64,000 nt of DNA from Olsenella porci. Its GTDB lineage: Bacteria > Actinomycetota > Coriobacteriia > Coriobacteriales > Atopobiaceae. Positions 52,521 through 60,623 of the stretch are shown piece by piece. The stretch covers positions 1-64,000 of the forward strand of contig NZ_VUNC01000004.1 in NCBI RefSeq assembly GCF_009695875.1, in the 5' to 3' direction. The notes under the pieces are model-generated. The model was not told the DNA's origin. It searched no databases and saw only the letters and a list, made by a program, of their open reading frames with translations. Made by a program: the position numbers and the translations under genes. Numbering within the stretch: position 1 is the first letter of the stretch; each line of letters begins with the position of its first letter.

Positions 52521-54113
52521 CTACTCCACGCCGATGTCCTCCGAGATTCCGTAGCGCTCGTTCAGCACCGGGTCAGCGTACCAGGTCGTCGTGAGCTCGC
52601 GCTTTGTGAGACCATGGACGTACAGGGTATGCGCCATCGACTCGACCATGCCCGGAGTCTGGGGCCAGTTGATAGCCTTGGGGTTGTCGAACCTGCAGGT
52701 GGCAACCGTCACCTCGGACTTCCCCTCGCTGTCAGCCCGAACAATCTGGCCGATGAGGTCGTTGGTGACGGCGATGTCCTGCCTCGCCGTCATGCGCCCG
52801 CTCACGGGAGGGATGTAGGACCCGATGTTGCCCACGACGGTCACCGCGAGAGCGAACGCACAAAGTGGCGCCAGCACCTGCAACCATCGGACACGCCCAA
52901 GGGCGTATCCCATTCCGACGCAGCACAGCATGAGGGGGGCCTCCATAACCGCAAGGAGAACGTCGCCCCTCACGATGTAGTATTCCGTGACCCCATCGAC
53001 CACGCGGAAGGGGTCGATCCGAGCGGAGAGGCACACCGAGAAGGCGAGAGCAAGCATGAGGTCGACGAAGACCACGACGACGAGCCTCCTGGCATCGCGC
53101 GCCTCGCCTGCGGGCGATGCACCGCGCACGTGCCACGCCACGTAGGCGACGAGGCACAGGGCGAGAAGCGCGAGGAGACGTTTGTAGAGCAGGTTCCAGA
53201 CGATCGCGAGGTTGCCCAGGACGGCGCCCAGGGCCAAGGGCTGGTGGGACATGGCCCCGGAGGCACGAGTCCCACTGAACTCGAAGGCCAGGGTAACGAG
53301 CCAGAACGCGATGACCAGCAGGAGAGCCGCGTTCCTGCGGGCGTACGACGCGACCGCCTGCGGCATGGTGGCATCGCCTCTGTGCGCCCTCCCCAGAGAG
53401 GGGAGGTCGACAAGGAGGCTCGCGCCGGCGAATGCCGCCAGCGCGATGCTGCTGAACAGGTTCGAGAACATTCCCAGGTAGATGAGAAGGACGCCCAGAG
53501 ACTTGCGTCCCATGCCCTCGATGAGGCCGTCATTGGGTTCAAGCCCGGCACCGCGGACGATCAGCGAGAAGGCGAGCGCACCACACCACAGGGCAGGGAC
53601 GATGTAGTGGTAGTACCCGGTGAGGTCGTAGGCGCCGAAGAGGTAGGCGGCCCCACCGTCCGAAAGGGCGCCGAAGAGCAAGGCGAAGTGACACAGGAAG
53701 AAGACGAGCATCACGCAGGCCGTGGCGAACGCGCCAGTCTTGGCGTAACGCTCGAGCACGCGCCCGAACGAGACGACGTACCAGGTGATGGCCCCCGCGA
53801 CCACGAGGGCCGACACGAGCGTGATGGCACCCAGGTAGTCGTGCGAGAGGGGATACACCACGTAGGCGGCAAGGTACCCCGCCAGCGGGAAGAGCGTCTC
53901 GGGCAGCACCTTGGACGGGTTGAAGCCTCCCCACTCCGGCAGACCGGAGCGCACCTTGGTGATGTTGAGCCAGTCGTCCGCGTTGCTCATGGCAAGGGGA
54001 TACACCTGGGTGAAGAAGACCAGGGACGCTACGAAGACGATGATGCCAGCGACCCAGAGGGCGCGGTCGTGGACCCGCGGTGTCGCGCCCCTCTCCCCTG
54101 CCAAGACCCTCAT
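52521..54113 (-). CDS. polytopic membrane protein, GT-C-like
   Basis: 530 residues with about 11 helices and a short soluble C-terminus (VTVATCRFDNPKAINWPQTPGMVESMAHTLYVHGLTKRELTTTWY). The first extracytoplasmic loop YPLAMSNADDWLNITKVRSG contains an acidic pair as in membrane GT-C sugar transferases and in Gtr-type surface glucosylation proteins. It converges with the dead GtrB-type gene, whose lipid-linked sugar it may once have used. ATG at 54113 has GGAGGGAG upstream. Family not certain. Confidence 0.65.
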   Translation of the reverse strand: MRVLAGERGATPRVHDRALWVAGIIVFVASLVFFTQVYPLAMSNADDWLNITKVRSGLPEWGGFNPSKVLPETLFPLAGYLAAYVVYPLSHDYLGAITLVSALVVAGAITWYVVSFGRVLERYAKTGAFATACVMLVFFLCHFALLFGALSDGGAAYLFGAYDLTGYYHYIVPALWCGALAFSLIVRGAGLEPNDGLIEGMGRKSLGVLLIYLGMFSNLFSSIALAAFAGASLLVDLPSLGRAHRGDATMPQAVASYARRNAALLLVIAFWLVTLAFEFSGTRASGAMSHQPLALGAVLGNLAIVWNLLYKRLLALLALCLVAYVAWHVRGASPAGEARDARRLVVVVFVDLMLALAFSVCLSARIDPFRVVDGVTEYYIVRGDVLLAVMEAPLMLCCVGMGYALGRVRWLQVLAPLCAFALAVTVVGNIGSYIPPVSGRMTARQDIAVTNDLIGQIVRADSEGKSEVTVATCRFDNPKAINWPQTPGMVESMAHTLYVHGLTKRELTTTWYADPVLNERYGISEDIGVE

Positions 54114-54195
54114 AGAGTTACTCCCTCCAAGGTGTTCATACTCGCGGGCGAGCAGCCAAAGCCACCCGCCCGCCCAAACACGTTGCGCTACGTCG

Positions 54196-55431
54196 CTAGA
54201 CCAGGCGCGCCCAGTGCTTCTTGCCCGACTGAACCACTGCTCCCGCCTTGAAGGGCTCGGGATCGACGTTATAGACCCTGGGCTGCTGCGCCACGCCGTC
54301 CACCTTGACGCCGCCGCCGTCCAGAAGGCGTCTACCCTCGCCGGCGCTCTTGCAGAAGCCGACCGAGGCGAGCAGGCGGGGCAGGTAGACCTTGCCCTCG
54401 TCGTTGAGCTGCACGACCGACGACGCGGGGAACTCGGGCATGTCGTCGGGAACCTGGCCCTTCTTGAAGGTGTCCATGAAGACCTTCTCGGCGGCCTCGC
54501 CGGCGCCCGCACCGTGATAGAGGTCAACGATGTTGCGAGCCAGCCGGTGCTTGAGCTCGTAGGGGTCCGCCGACCCGTCCTTGAAGGCCTGGTCTATCTT
54601 GTCGACCTCATCCACCGGAAGGGTGGAGCACAAGCGGAAGTACATGGGCACGAGCTCGTCCTTGATGGACATGAGCTTGCCAAACATGTCGTTGGCATCG
54701 TCCGTCAGGCCGACGTAGTTCTTGTAGCTCTTGGACATCTTCTTCACGCCGTCGAGACCCACCAGCAGCGGCATGGTGAGCGCGACCTGGGGCTCCATGC
54801 CCATGTCACGCATGAGGTCGCGGCCGGCGAGGAGGTTGAAGATCTGGTCGTTGCCGCCCATCTCGAGGTCGGCCTTCACCACGACCGAGTCGTAGGCCTG
54901 CAGCACGGGGTAGATGAACTCGTGCAGAGCGATGGACTGCCCGTTGGTGTAGCGGTTGTGGAAGTCCTCTCGCTCGAGGATGCGTGCCACGTTGAACTTG
55001 CTCATGAGCCCCAGCATCTTGCCAAGGTCCATCGACTTAATCCAGTCCCCGTTGTGCACGACGGTGGTCCTCTCGGGGTCAAGGATCTTCATTGCCTGCG
55101 TGACGTAGGTCTGGGCGTTTGCGTTGACCTGCTCCTCGGTGAGGGGCGGCCTGGTGCTGTCGCGACCCGATGGGTCGCCGATGAGCGCCGTGCCATCACC
55201 GATGATGAGTGTGACGTTGTGACCCAGATCCTGGAACTGGCGCATCTTGCGCAGGGGGACGGCATGGCCCAGGTGGAGGTCGGGGCTGGTGGGGTCAACG
55301 CCCATCTTGATGGTAAGGGGCTTGCCCCTCTTCAGCTTCTCCTTGAGCTCCTCGAGCGGCACGATCTGCATGGTGCCCGAGGTGATGACCTTAAGTTGCT
55401 CGTCGACTGGCAGCAATGCTCTGTCCTCCAT
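54196..55431 (-). CDS. tyrS: tyrosyl-tRNA synthetase
   Basis: 411 residues, class I synthetase of the TyrRS-Z type. HIGH-like motif DLHLGHAVPLRKMRQFQ near residue 52, KMSKS at GVKKMSKSYKNY near 233, and a C-terminal S4 domain (LPRLLASVGFCKSAGEGRRLLDGGGVKVDG). Charges tRNA-Tyr. The ATG at 55431 is preceded by a weak site; no T-box is seen in the leader. Confidence 0.96.
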   Translation of the reverse strand: MEDRALLPVDEQLKVITSGTMQIVPLEELKEKLKRGKPLTIKMGVDPTSPDLHLGHAVPLRKMRQFQDLGHNVTLIIGDGTALIGDPSGRDSTRPPLTEEQVNANAQTYVTQAMKILDPERTTVVHNGDWIKSMDLGKMLGLMSKFNVARILEREDFHNRYTNGQSIALHEFIYPVLQAYDSVVVKADLEMGGNDQIFNLLAGRDLMRDMGMEPQVALTMPLLVGLDGVKKMSKSYKNYVGLTDDANDMFGKLMSIKDELVPMYFRLCSTLPVDEVDKIDQAFKDGSADPYELKHRLARNIVDLYHGAGAGEAAEKVFMDTFKKGQVPDDMPEFPASSVVQLNDEGKVYLPRLLASVGFCKSAGEGRRLLDGGGVKVDGVAQQPRVYNVDPEPFKAGAVVQSGKKHWARLV

Positions 55432-55666
55432 GTTGTTGCGCGAAACGTCCTCCCCCCGCCCGCAGGCGTGGGAGCCCCTGCAAGGATACCGCACGCAGGC
55501 CGCAAGCCACCGCGAGGCGGCGGTGACCTCCTCCGGCACCCCCCACCCGCCGGCCCGTAGACGGCACAGACCTTTTAATACGCTGATGGATGCCACCCCG
55601 TTTCGCCAGGATTCTGTAGACTAGAGCGATTGCCTCCACACGCGGAGCCGCCATGGGGTCCTCAAC

Positions 55667-55672
55667 TATAAT
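55667..55672 (+). promoter_or_regulatory. -10 box (TATAAT) of the PBP gene
   Basis: Perfect TATAAT 32 bases before the start codon; no clear -35. GAGGAGG at 55693-55699 is the ribosome site. Confidence 0.6.
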
Positions 55673-55704
55673 GTCCTCCGACTGTCTCGAATGAGGAGGA
55701 TTAC

Positions 55705-57918
55705 ATGGGAATCCGCACCCGCAGGGCCCACCGGCACTCGCGCACGCACATCGTTGCGTTTGGCTTCGCCGGCTTCCTTGGCTTTACCGCCCTGCTCGTA
55801 GCGGCCCTCGCGATTTCGCTTGGGGCGCTCGTCAACACCTGGCTGCAGGACCTCCCCGACTACACGTCGGCGGACGCCTACCTCGTCTCAGAGCCCACGA
55901 CGGTGTACGCCGCGGATGGCTCGGTCATAGCCGAGTACTACCTGCAGAACCGCCGCAGCGTGGACATCTCCGAGATCTCCCCCTACGTCCTGGAGGGCGT
56001 GGTCGACACCGAGGACGTCCGCTTCTACCAGCACCACGGCGTCGACCTGCAAGGCATCTTGCGCGCCGTCTACGTGCAGCTCGCGGGTGGCTCGGAGGGC
56101 GCCTCGACCATCACCCAGCAGCTGGTGAGAAACACGATCCTCTCGGACGAGCAGTTTGAGATGACCCTCAGGCGCAAGGTCCGCGAGGCGTACCTGGCCA
56201 TCCAGATGGAGAAGATGTACACGAAGAACCAGATTCTCAACATGTACCTCAACACCATCTACTTTGGCCACAGCGCCTACGGCATCGAGGCGGCAGCCAA
56301 GACGTACTTCAACAAGGACGCTAAGGACCTCACGCTCGCCGAGGCGGCGACCCTCGCCGGCCTTCCCCAGTCCCCCTCCAGCTACGACCCCTTCGTCAAC
56401 CCCTCCGCCGCCACCGCAAGGCGCAACGAGGTCCTGGACCACATGCTCTCGCAGGGCGACATCACCCAGGAGGAGCATGACAAGGCCGTGGCTGAGCCCA
56501 TGCAGTGCAACGAGGGGTCGTTTGACGACGCCACCGGCAACTACCCGTACTTCTCCGACTACGTAAAGTCGGTCCTGCTCGAGGACTTTAGCGAGGACAC
56601 CGTCATGAAGGGCGGCCTCAAGGTCTACACCACGCTCGACCCCGCCACCCAGGAGGCCGCCCAGAACGCGGTCACCAGCACCCTGGACGACCTGGGCAAC
56701 GACAAGCTCGACTCCGCCCTGGTCGCCGTCAACCCCACCAACGGCTACATCGTCGCCATGGTCGGCGGCAGGGACTACAACACCAACCAGTTCAACCTCG
56801 CCACGCAGGCGCGCAGGCAGCCGGGCTCCAGCTTCAAGCTCTTCACCCTCACCGCGGCCCTGGCAAACGGCATGAGCCCGGACATCTACATCAACGCGAG
56901 CTCGCCCATGACCTTCTCCTCCACCTGGAAGGTCCAGAACTTTGGCAACGAGAGCTACGGCACCATCACCCTGAGGAAGGCCTTCGCGGTCTCGTCCAAC
57001 ACGGCCTTTGTCCAGGTGATACAGGCAGTCGGGGCCGACAAGGTGGTGAGCGAGGCAAAGGACATGGGTATTGACGTCGACCTGCCCGCCTACGACTCGC
57101 TGACGCTGGGCACCGTGGGCGTGCCGCCCATCCAGATGGCGGAGGCCTACGCGACCATCGCCACCAACGGCGTCCACCGCGACGCGATTGCGATCACCAA
57201 GATCCTCGACCGCAACGGCAACACGGTCTACGAGCACAAGGACGACCCCAAACAGGTCGTCGACGCCGCAGTTGCCCAGGACGTCCGCTCGGTGATGGAG
57301 GGCGTGGTCCAGGCGGGTGGCACGGCGAGCGCGGTCTCGACAGGCATGACCGTCGACCAGCCCGTGGCCGGCAAGACCGGCACCTCCGAGGACTACCGCG
57401 ACCTCTGGTTCTGCGGCATCACCCCGCAGCTGTCGGTCTCGATCTGGTGCGGCTACCGCGAGGAGGCGGCGGTCACCATCAACGGCGCCTACGGACACCC
57501 CTACACCACGTCCGTCCCCATCTTCATCAGCTTCATCAACCAGGCGCTCGCCGGCCAGACGCGCCAGGAGTTCCCCACCACAGACGAGAAGGCCACGTAC
57601 AAGGCCAACGGCGAGTGGACGTTCAGCAAGACGAGCGGCACCACGTCGTCCAAGACGTACTCGTACAGCAACGACGATGACGAGGAGAGCGGAACCGACT
57701 ACACCACGACGACCACGTATGCGCCATCGACCAACACCAACTCGGGCTACACCGGCAACACCGGAAACGGCACGACGACCACCGACACGACCGCAGACAC
57801 CGGAGGCACCACGGGTGGCGGCGACACCGGTGATGGCGGAGCCACCACGGGCGGCGACGCAGGCGGAGCCACCACGGGCGGCGGTGATACCGGCGGGGAG
57901 ACCGGAGGCGGCCAGTAG
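55705..57918 (+). CDS. class A penicillin-binding protein (PBP1A-type)
   Basis: 737 residues. N-terminal helix (FGFAGFLGFTALLVAALAISLGALV); GT51 glycosyltransferase with VVDTEDVRFYQHHGVDLQGILRA and EGASTITQQLVRN; then a transpeptidase with SxxK in RQPGSSFKLFT near residue 375, SxN in AVSSNTAFV near 434 and KTGTSEDYRD near 558. A Thr/Gly/Asp-rich tail (about 665-737) is probably disordered. Polymerises and crosslinks peptidoglycan outside the membrane. Confidence 0.96.
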   Translation: MGIRTRRAHRHSRTHIVAFGFAGFLGFTALLVAALAISLGALVNTWLQDLPDYTSADAYLVSEPTTVYAADGSVIAEYYLQNRRSVDISEISPYVLEGVVDTEDVRFYQHHGVDLQGILRAVYVQLAGGSEGASTITQQLVRNTILSDEQFEMTLRRKVREAYLAIQMEKMYTKNQILNMYLNTIYFGHSAYGIEAAAKTYFNKDAKDLTLAEAATLAGLPQSPSSYDPFVNPSAATARRNEVLDHMLSQGDITQEEHDKAVAEPMQCNEGSFDDATGNYPYFSDYVKSVLLEDFSEDTVMKGGLKVYTTLDPATQEAAQNAVTSTLDDLGNDKLDSALVAVNPTNGYIVAMVGGRDYNTNQFNLATQARRQPGSSFKLFTLTAALANGMSPDIYINASSPMTFSSTWKVQNFGNESYGTITLRKAFAVSSNTAFVQVIQAVGADKVVSEAKDMGIDVDLPAYDSLTLGTVGVPPIQMAEAYATIATNGVHRDAIAITKILDRNGNTVYEHKDDPKQVVDAAVAQDVRSVMEGVVQAGGTASAVSTGMTVDQPVAGKTGTSEDYRDLWFCGITPQLSVSIWCGYREEAAVTINGAYGHPYTTSVPIFISFINQALAGQTRQEFPTTDEKATYKANGEWTFSKTSGTTSSKTYSYSNDDDEESGTDYTTTTTYAPSTNTNSGYTGNTGNGTTTTDTTADTGGTTGGGDTGDGGATTGGDAGGATTGGGDTGGETGGGQ

Positions 57919-57941
57919 GTATACCGCGTATCCAGCATGGC

Positions 57942-57980
57942 AAGAGAGGGGCCTCGGGACTTTCCCGGGGTCCCTCTCTT
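57942..57980 (+). terminator. terminator of the PBP gene
   Basis: AAGAGAGG ... CCTCTCTT outer stem with an imperfect GGCCTCGGGA/TCCCGGGGTC inner stem, ending in CTTGTT. Confidence 0.85.
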
Positions 57981-58034
57981 GTTAGGCCAAACAACCATGC
58001 GAGCAGGTGTGGGAATTGCCGGCGGCATAAATAT

Positions 58035-58060
58035 GGGGAGAGGGACGATTCCCTCTCCCC
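58035..58060 (-). terminator. terminator of argR
   Basis: GGGGAGAGGG (58035-58044), ACGATT, CCCTCTCCCC (58051-58060); on the minus strand followed by ATATTTAT. Same arm sequence as the hairpin at 16687-16709. Confidence 0.85.
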
Positions 58061-58087
58061 TACTTCCAATCCCTAGGGCGCAGACCG

Positions 58088-58525
58088 CTACTTCTGCGCG
58101 TCGCGGAGCTTGTTGATGAGGTTGACCAAATCATCCGAGGCCTCGGAGCTTGCCGCAACAACGAGGACGGTGTCGTTGCCAGCAACGGAGCCGATGACCT
58201 CGGGGAGCGCGGCGGCATCGACAGCGGCGGCAACGCCGGGCGCCGTGCCGGGCTGGCTCTTGATGACCACGAAGTTGTCCACACGGTCCACGGAGTTGAC
58301 GAACTCCGACACCATGCGCTGGAGGTGGAGGTCCTCCGCCAGGACGTAGATACCCTCGCTCAGCTTGCGAAGGCCCATGTCTGCGATGTCGCGCGAGACC
58401 GTTGCCTGCGTGCAGTTGAAGCCGATAGCCTGCAGCTCGTCCACCAGTGCACGCTGCGTGCGTATCGACTTGCCTCGCACGATGTCCCTTATGGCATCCT
58501 GCCTGTTGTTACGCCTCTTGACCAT
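58088..58525 (-). CDS. argR: arginine repressor
   Basis: 145 residues, usual length. N-terminal winged helix (RQDAIRDIVRGKSIRTQRALVDELQAIGFNCTQATVSRDIADMGLRKL) and C-terminal oligomerisation/arginine-binding domain (VVIKSQPGTAPGVAAAVDAAALPEVIGSVAGNDTVLVVA, with the conserved GT.DT pattern). Hexameric repressor of arginine biosynthesis using L-arginine as corepressor. No arginine genes are adjacent. Confidence 0.95.
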   Translation of the reverse strand: MVKRRNNRQDAIRDIVRGKSIRTQRALVDELQAIGFNCTQATVSRDIADMGLRKLSEGIYVLAEDLHLQRMVSEFVNSVDRVDNFVVIKSQPGTAPGVAAAVDAAALPEVIGSVAGNDTVLVVAASSEASDDLVNLINKLRDAQK

Positions 58526-58580
58526 CTCTACCCCTCAGGTGCCTGCAATCGAATTTGCTGCATGCACGTCGCGTTATTCT

Positions 58581-58594
58581 CATTCACATGAATG
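58581..58594. promoter_or_regulatory. palindrome CATTCACATGAATG, possible argR operator
   Basis: 14-base palindrome 56 bases upstream of the argR start codon in an AT-rich tract. Its TGAAT/ATTCA halves recall ARG-box halves but in the opposite arrangement, so the link to ArgR is weak. Confidence 0.3.
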
Positions 58595-58706
58595 AAGCTA
58601 AGCGTAGAGTTGATAAGAGTCAAGAAGTATTGGTTAAACGCACCGCAATTCTCGGCATGCCGACAATTGGCGCAAAACCACGCTCGCCTAAGTTTTTATC
58701 CCCTGG

Positions 58707-59117
58707 CTAGGCCTCGCGGGAGTCCCCCGCATCGAGCCACTTCTTGCGGCTGAGGAAGTTCCACACCATCACGACCGCGGTGGCGATCACCTTGGTGACG
58801 GTGATGGCGAGGGGGCTCTTCCCCAGCGCCGCGACGCCCGCGTACATGATTGCCTCGTTTATGAGAAGGCCGATCACGGACAGAATGACGAAGATCACGA
58901 ACTCCCGCCTCTTGCTCAAGTCCTCGCGGTGGGTGAAGACGAACCGCATGGATGCGACGTAGTTGAACACGACCGAGACGGTGAACGAAATGGCTGCGGA
59001 GACGACGGGGTCCAAGCCTATCCCGACGGAAAGGAGCATGAGTACGCCGTAGTCGATGAAGAAGGCGATCACGCCCACCACGCCGAACTTGAGAAACTGT
59101 GCTATGAGCTTGCCCAT
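58707..59117 (-). CDS. GtrA-family membrane protein
   Basis: 136 residues with four helices: LKFGVVGVIAFFIDYGVLMLL, AISFTVSVVFNYVASMRFVF, FVIFVILSVIGLLINEAIMYA, VTKVIATAVVMVWNFLSRKKWL. The FNYVASMRFVF and WNFLSRKKW segments are characteristic of GtrA flippase-like proteins, which move polyprenyl-phosphate sugars across the membrane. The only GtrB-type gene in the window is dead (51789). ATG at 59117 follows GGGAAGGG. Confidence 0.88.
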   Translation of the reverse strand: MGKLIAQFLKFGVVGVIAFFIDYGVLMLLSVGIGLDPVVSAAISFTVSVVFNYVASMRFVFTHREDLSKRREFVIFVILSVIGLLINEAIMYAGVAALGKSPLAITVTKVIATAVVMVWNFLSRKKWLDAGDSREA

Positions 59118-59345
59118 GGATGGCCCTTCCCGCCGCTGAGATTGCGTGAAAATACTAGCACGCGCCTCTCGCCCGTCCCTTCCCCACGTGCATCCCAGCG
59201 GGTCGAATATGCCCGTTCCCCTCATTTCCTGCAAACATGCACGCACACCTGCCTTATGATGCGCTCAGACGTTGGGCATCCTTCAGCCTGGCGGAACCAA
59301 TCCCAGGCGCGCCGTTGGCGCGCGAGAAGACCAGGGGGACGCGCA

Positions 59346-60464
59346 ATGGCCTTGTCAAGCAACTCGGGACGAAACGGGCGCCAGCCTCACGACGTTCGTC
59401 GCTTTGGCTCCACGAACGAGCGGGACTACACCAGAAACCGCCCCGGCAGGGACCTCAAGGGGCACTCTCACCAGAGCACGAGGCGGGACGGAAAGTACCG
59501 GAGCGACCACAACTACCGCACCCTCACGGGACACGACACCGGCTACTCCCTGAGCGGGAAGCGCCGTGGCCGCTCCCCGCTGGGGGGCGGTGGCCAGCGG
59601 AGGGAGCTCATCCTCGCCGTCGTGGCGATCGTCGCCCTCGTAGTCCTCATCCTGGGCATCTCGTCCTGCGCACGCGGCTGCAGCAAGGGGAGCGACGTGA
59701 CGTCGGACTCCGTCGCCGCATCGGGCACCGGGAACGAGGCAGACTCGCGCGTCTCGGCCGGCGCGTCCTCCGAGCTCACCCAGAAGTTCACGACCGCCCT
59801 GGACAGTAACGAGAAGCTCGCCAAGATCGCACGGAGTGCGGGCGACTACTCGGACAAGAGGCTTCCCGAGCTTGCCCTGCTCGAGCCCGACGCGATCTCG
59901 TTCGTCGCCTCGCAGCCCAATGCGAGCACAAAGGCGTCCTCCTACGACGACGAGGTGAAGCAGGGCACCTACCCGCAGCTCCTCGACTGGGACTCCCGCT
60001 GGGGCAACGTGAGCTATGCAGGCAGCGTCCTCGCGGTCACGGGTTCTGGCCCCACGTCCCTCTCCATTGCTTACATGGGCCTCACGGGCAAGTCTGACAA
60101 GACCCCCGCCGACATCGCCTCCGCCTCCACCTCGGCGGGCTATGCCACCGACTCCGACCCATTCACCTCCGACGACCTCTTCTCCAAGGGGACGGCCGAC
60201 CTTGGCCTGACTTGCACGGGCTACACGCCCTCGAGCGACAACCTCTACTCGATTCTGTCCGAGGGTGGCAGCGTGGTGGTCGTGAAGCTCAAGAAGGACT
60301 TCGACTCCCCCTACGAGCACTGGGCCGTGGTGACGGCGCTCAACGACGACAACTCGGTCACGCTCTGCGACCCCACCTCCAAGCAGGCGTCGAGCCACAC
60401 CTGGGCCATGGGGACCATCGCCGGCAACTCCGAGGGCTTCTACGCCCTGTCGGTGAGCCAGTAG
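59346..60464 (+). CDS. exported C39-like protein with Ser in place of the catalytic Cys
   Basis: 372 residues: Arg/His/Gly-rich cytoplasmic N-terminus, one helix (LILAVVAIVALVVLILGISSCA, about 88-109), linker, and a papain-like C39_2-type domain (about 200-372). The domain reads LLDWDSRWGNVSYAGSVLAVTGSGPTSLSIAYMGLTG, where active relatives have GCGPT; His is kept in SPYEHWAVVTAL and Asp in TLCDPTS. The codon is TCT, one base from TGT. Either a pseudoenzyme or a non-proteolytic wall protein. ATG at 59346 is preceded by AGGGGGAC. Confidence 0.8.
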   Translation: MALSSNSGRNGRQPHDVRRFGSTNERDYTRNRPGRDLKGHSHQSTRRDGKYRSDHNYRTLTGHDTGYSLSGKRRGRSPLGGGGQRRELILAVVAIVALVVLILGISSCARGCSKGSDVTSDSVAASGTGNEADSRVSAGASSELTQKFTTALDSNEKLAKIARSAGDYSDKRLPELALLEPDAISFVASQPNASTKASSYDDEVKQGTYPQLLDWDSRWGNVSYAGSVLAVTGSGPTSLSIAYMGLTGKSDKTPADIASASTSAGYATDSDPFTSDDLFSKGTADLGLTCTGYTPSSDNLYSILSEGGSVVVVKLKKDFDSPYEHWAVVTALNDDNSVTLCDPTSKQASSHTWAMGTIAGNSEGFYALSVSQ

Positions 60465-60563
60465 GGAGACGGGCGCGACAACGCCCTCGTTCCGCCGCCC
60501 AAGGGGAGAATGCCATCGCGACGGACGCGACCCTCTCCCCCATCGCATCCGCACGCGAGACAG

Positions 60564-60598
60564 AAAGGGGACCCGAGGGCGATTCTCGGGTCCCCTTT
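60564..60598. terminator. bidirectional terminator between the C39-like and PGM genes
   Basis: Perfect 14-bp stem: AAAGGGGACCCGAG (60564-60577), GGCGATT loop, complementary arm ending CCCCTTT (60598). It lies between convergent genes. Confidence 0.9.
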
Positions 60599-60623
60599 GC
60601 GTCAGGCGTGATACGCGACGTGC

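Noticed and set aside
55432-55600. T-box leader of tyrS
   Set aside because: A GGGTGGCA-like string is present but at the wrong end of the leader, with no specifier loop and no terminator/antiterminator pair.
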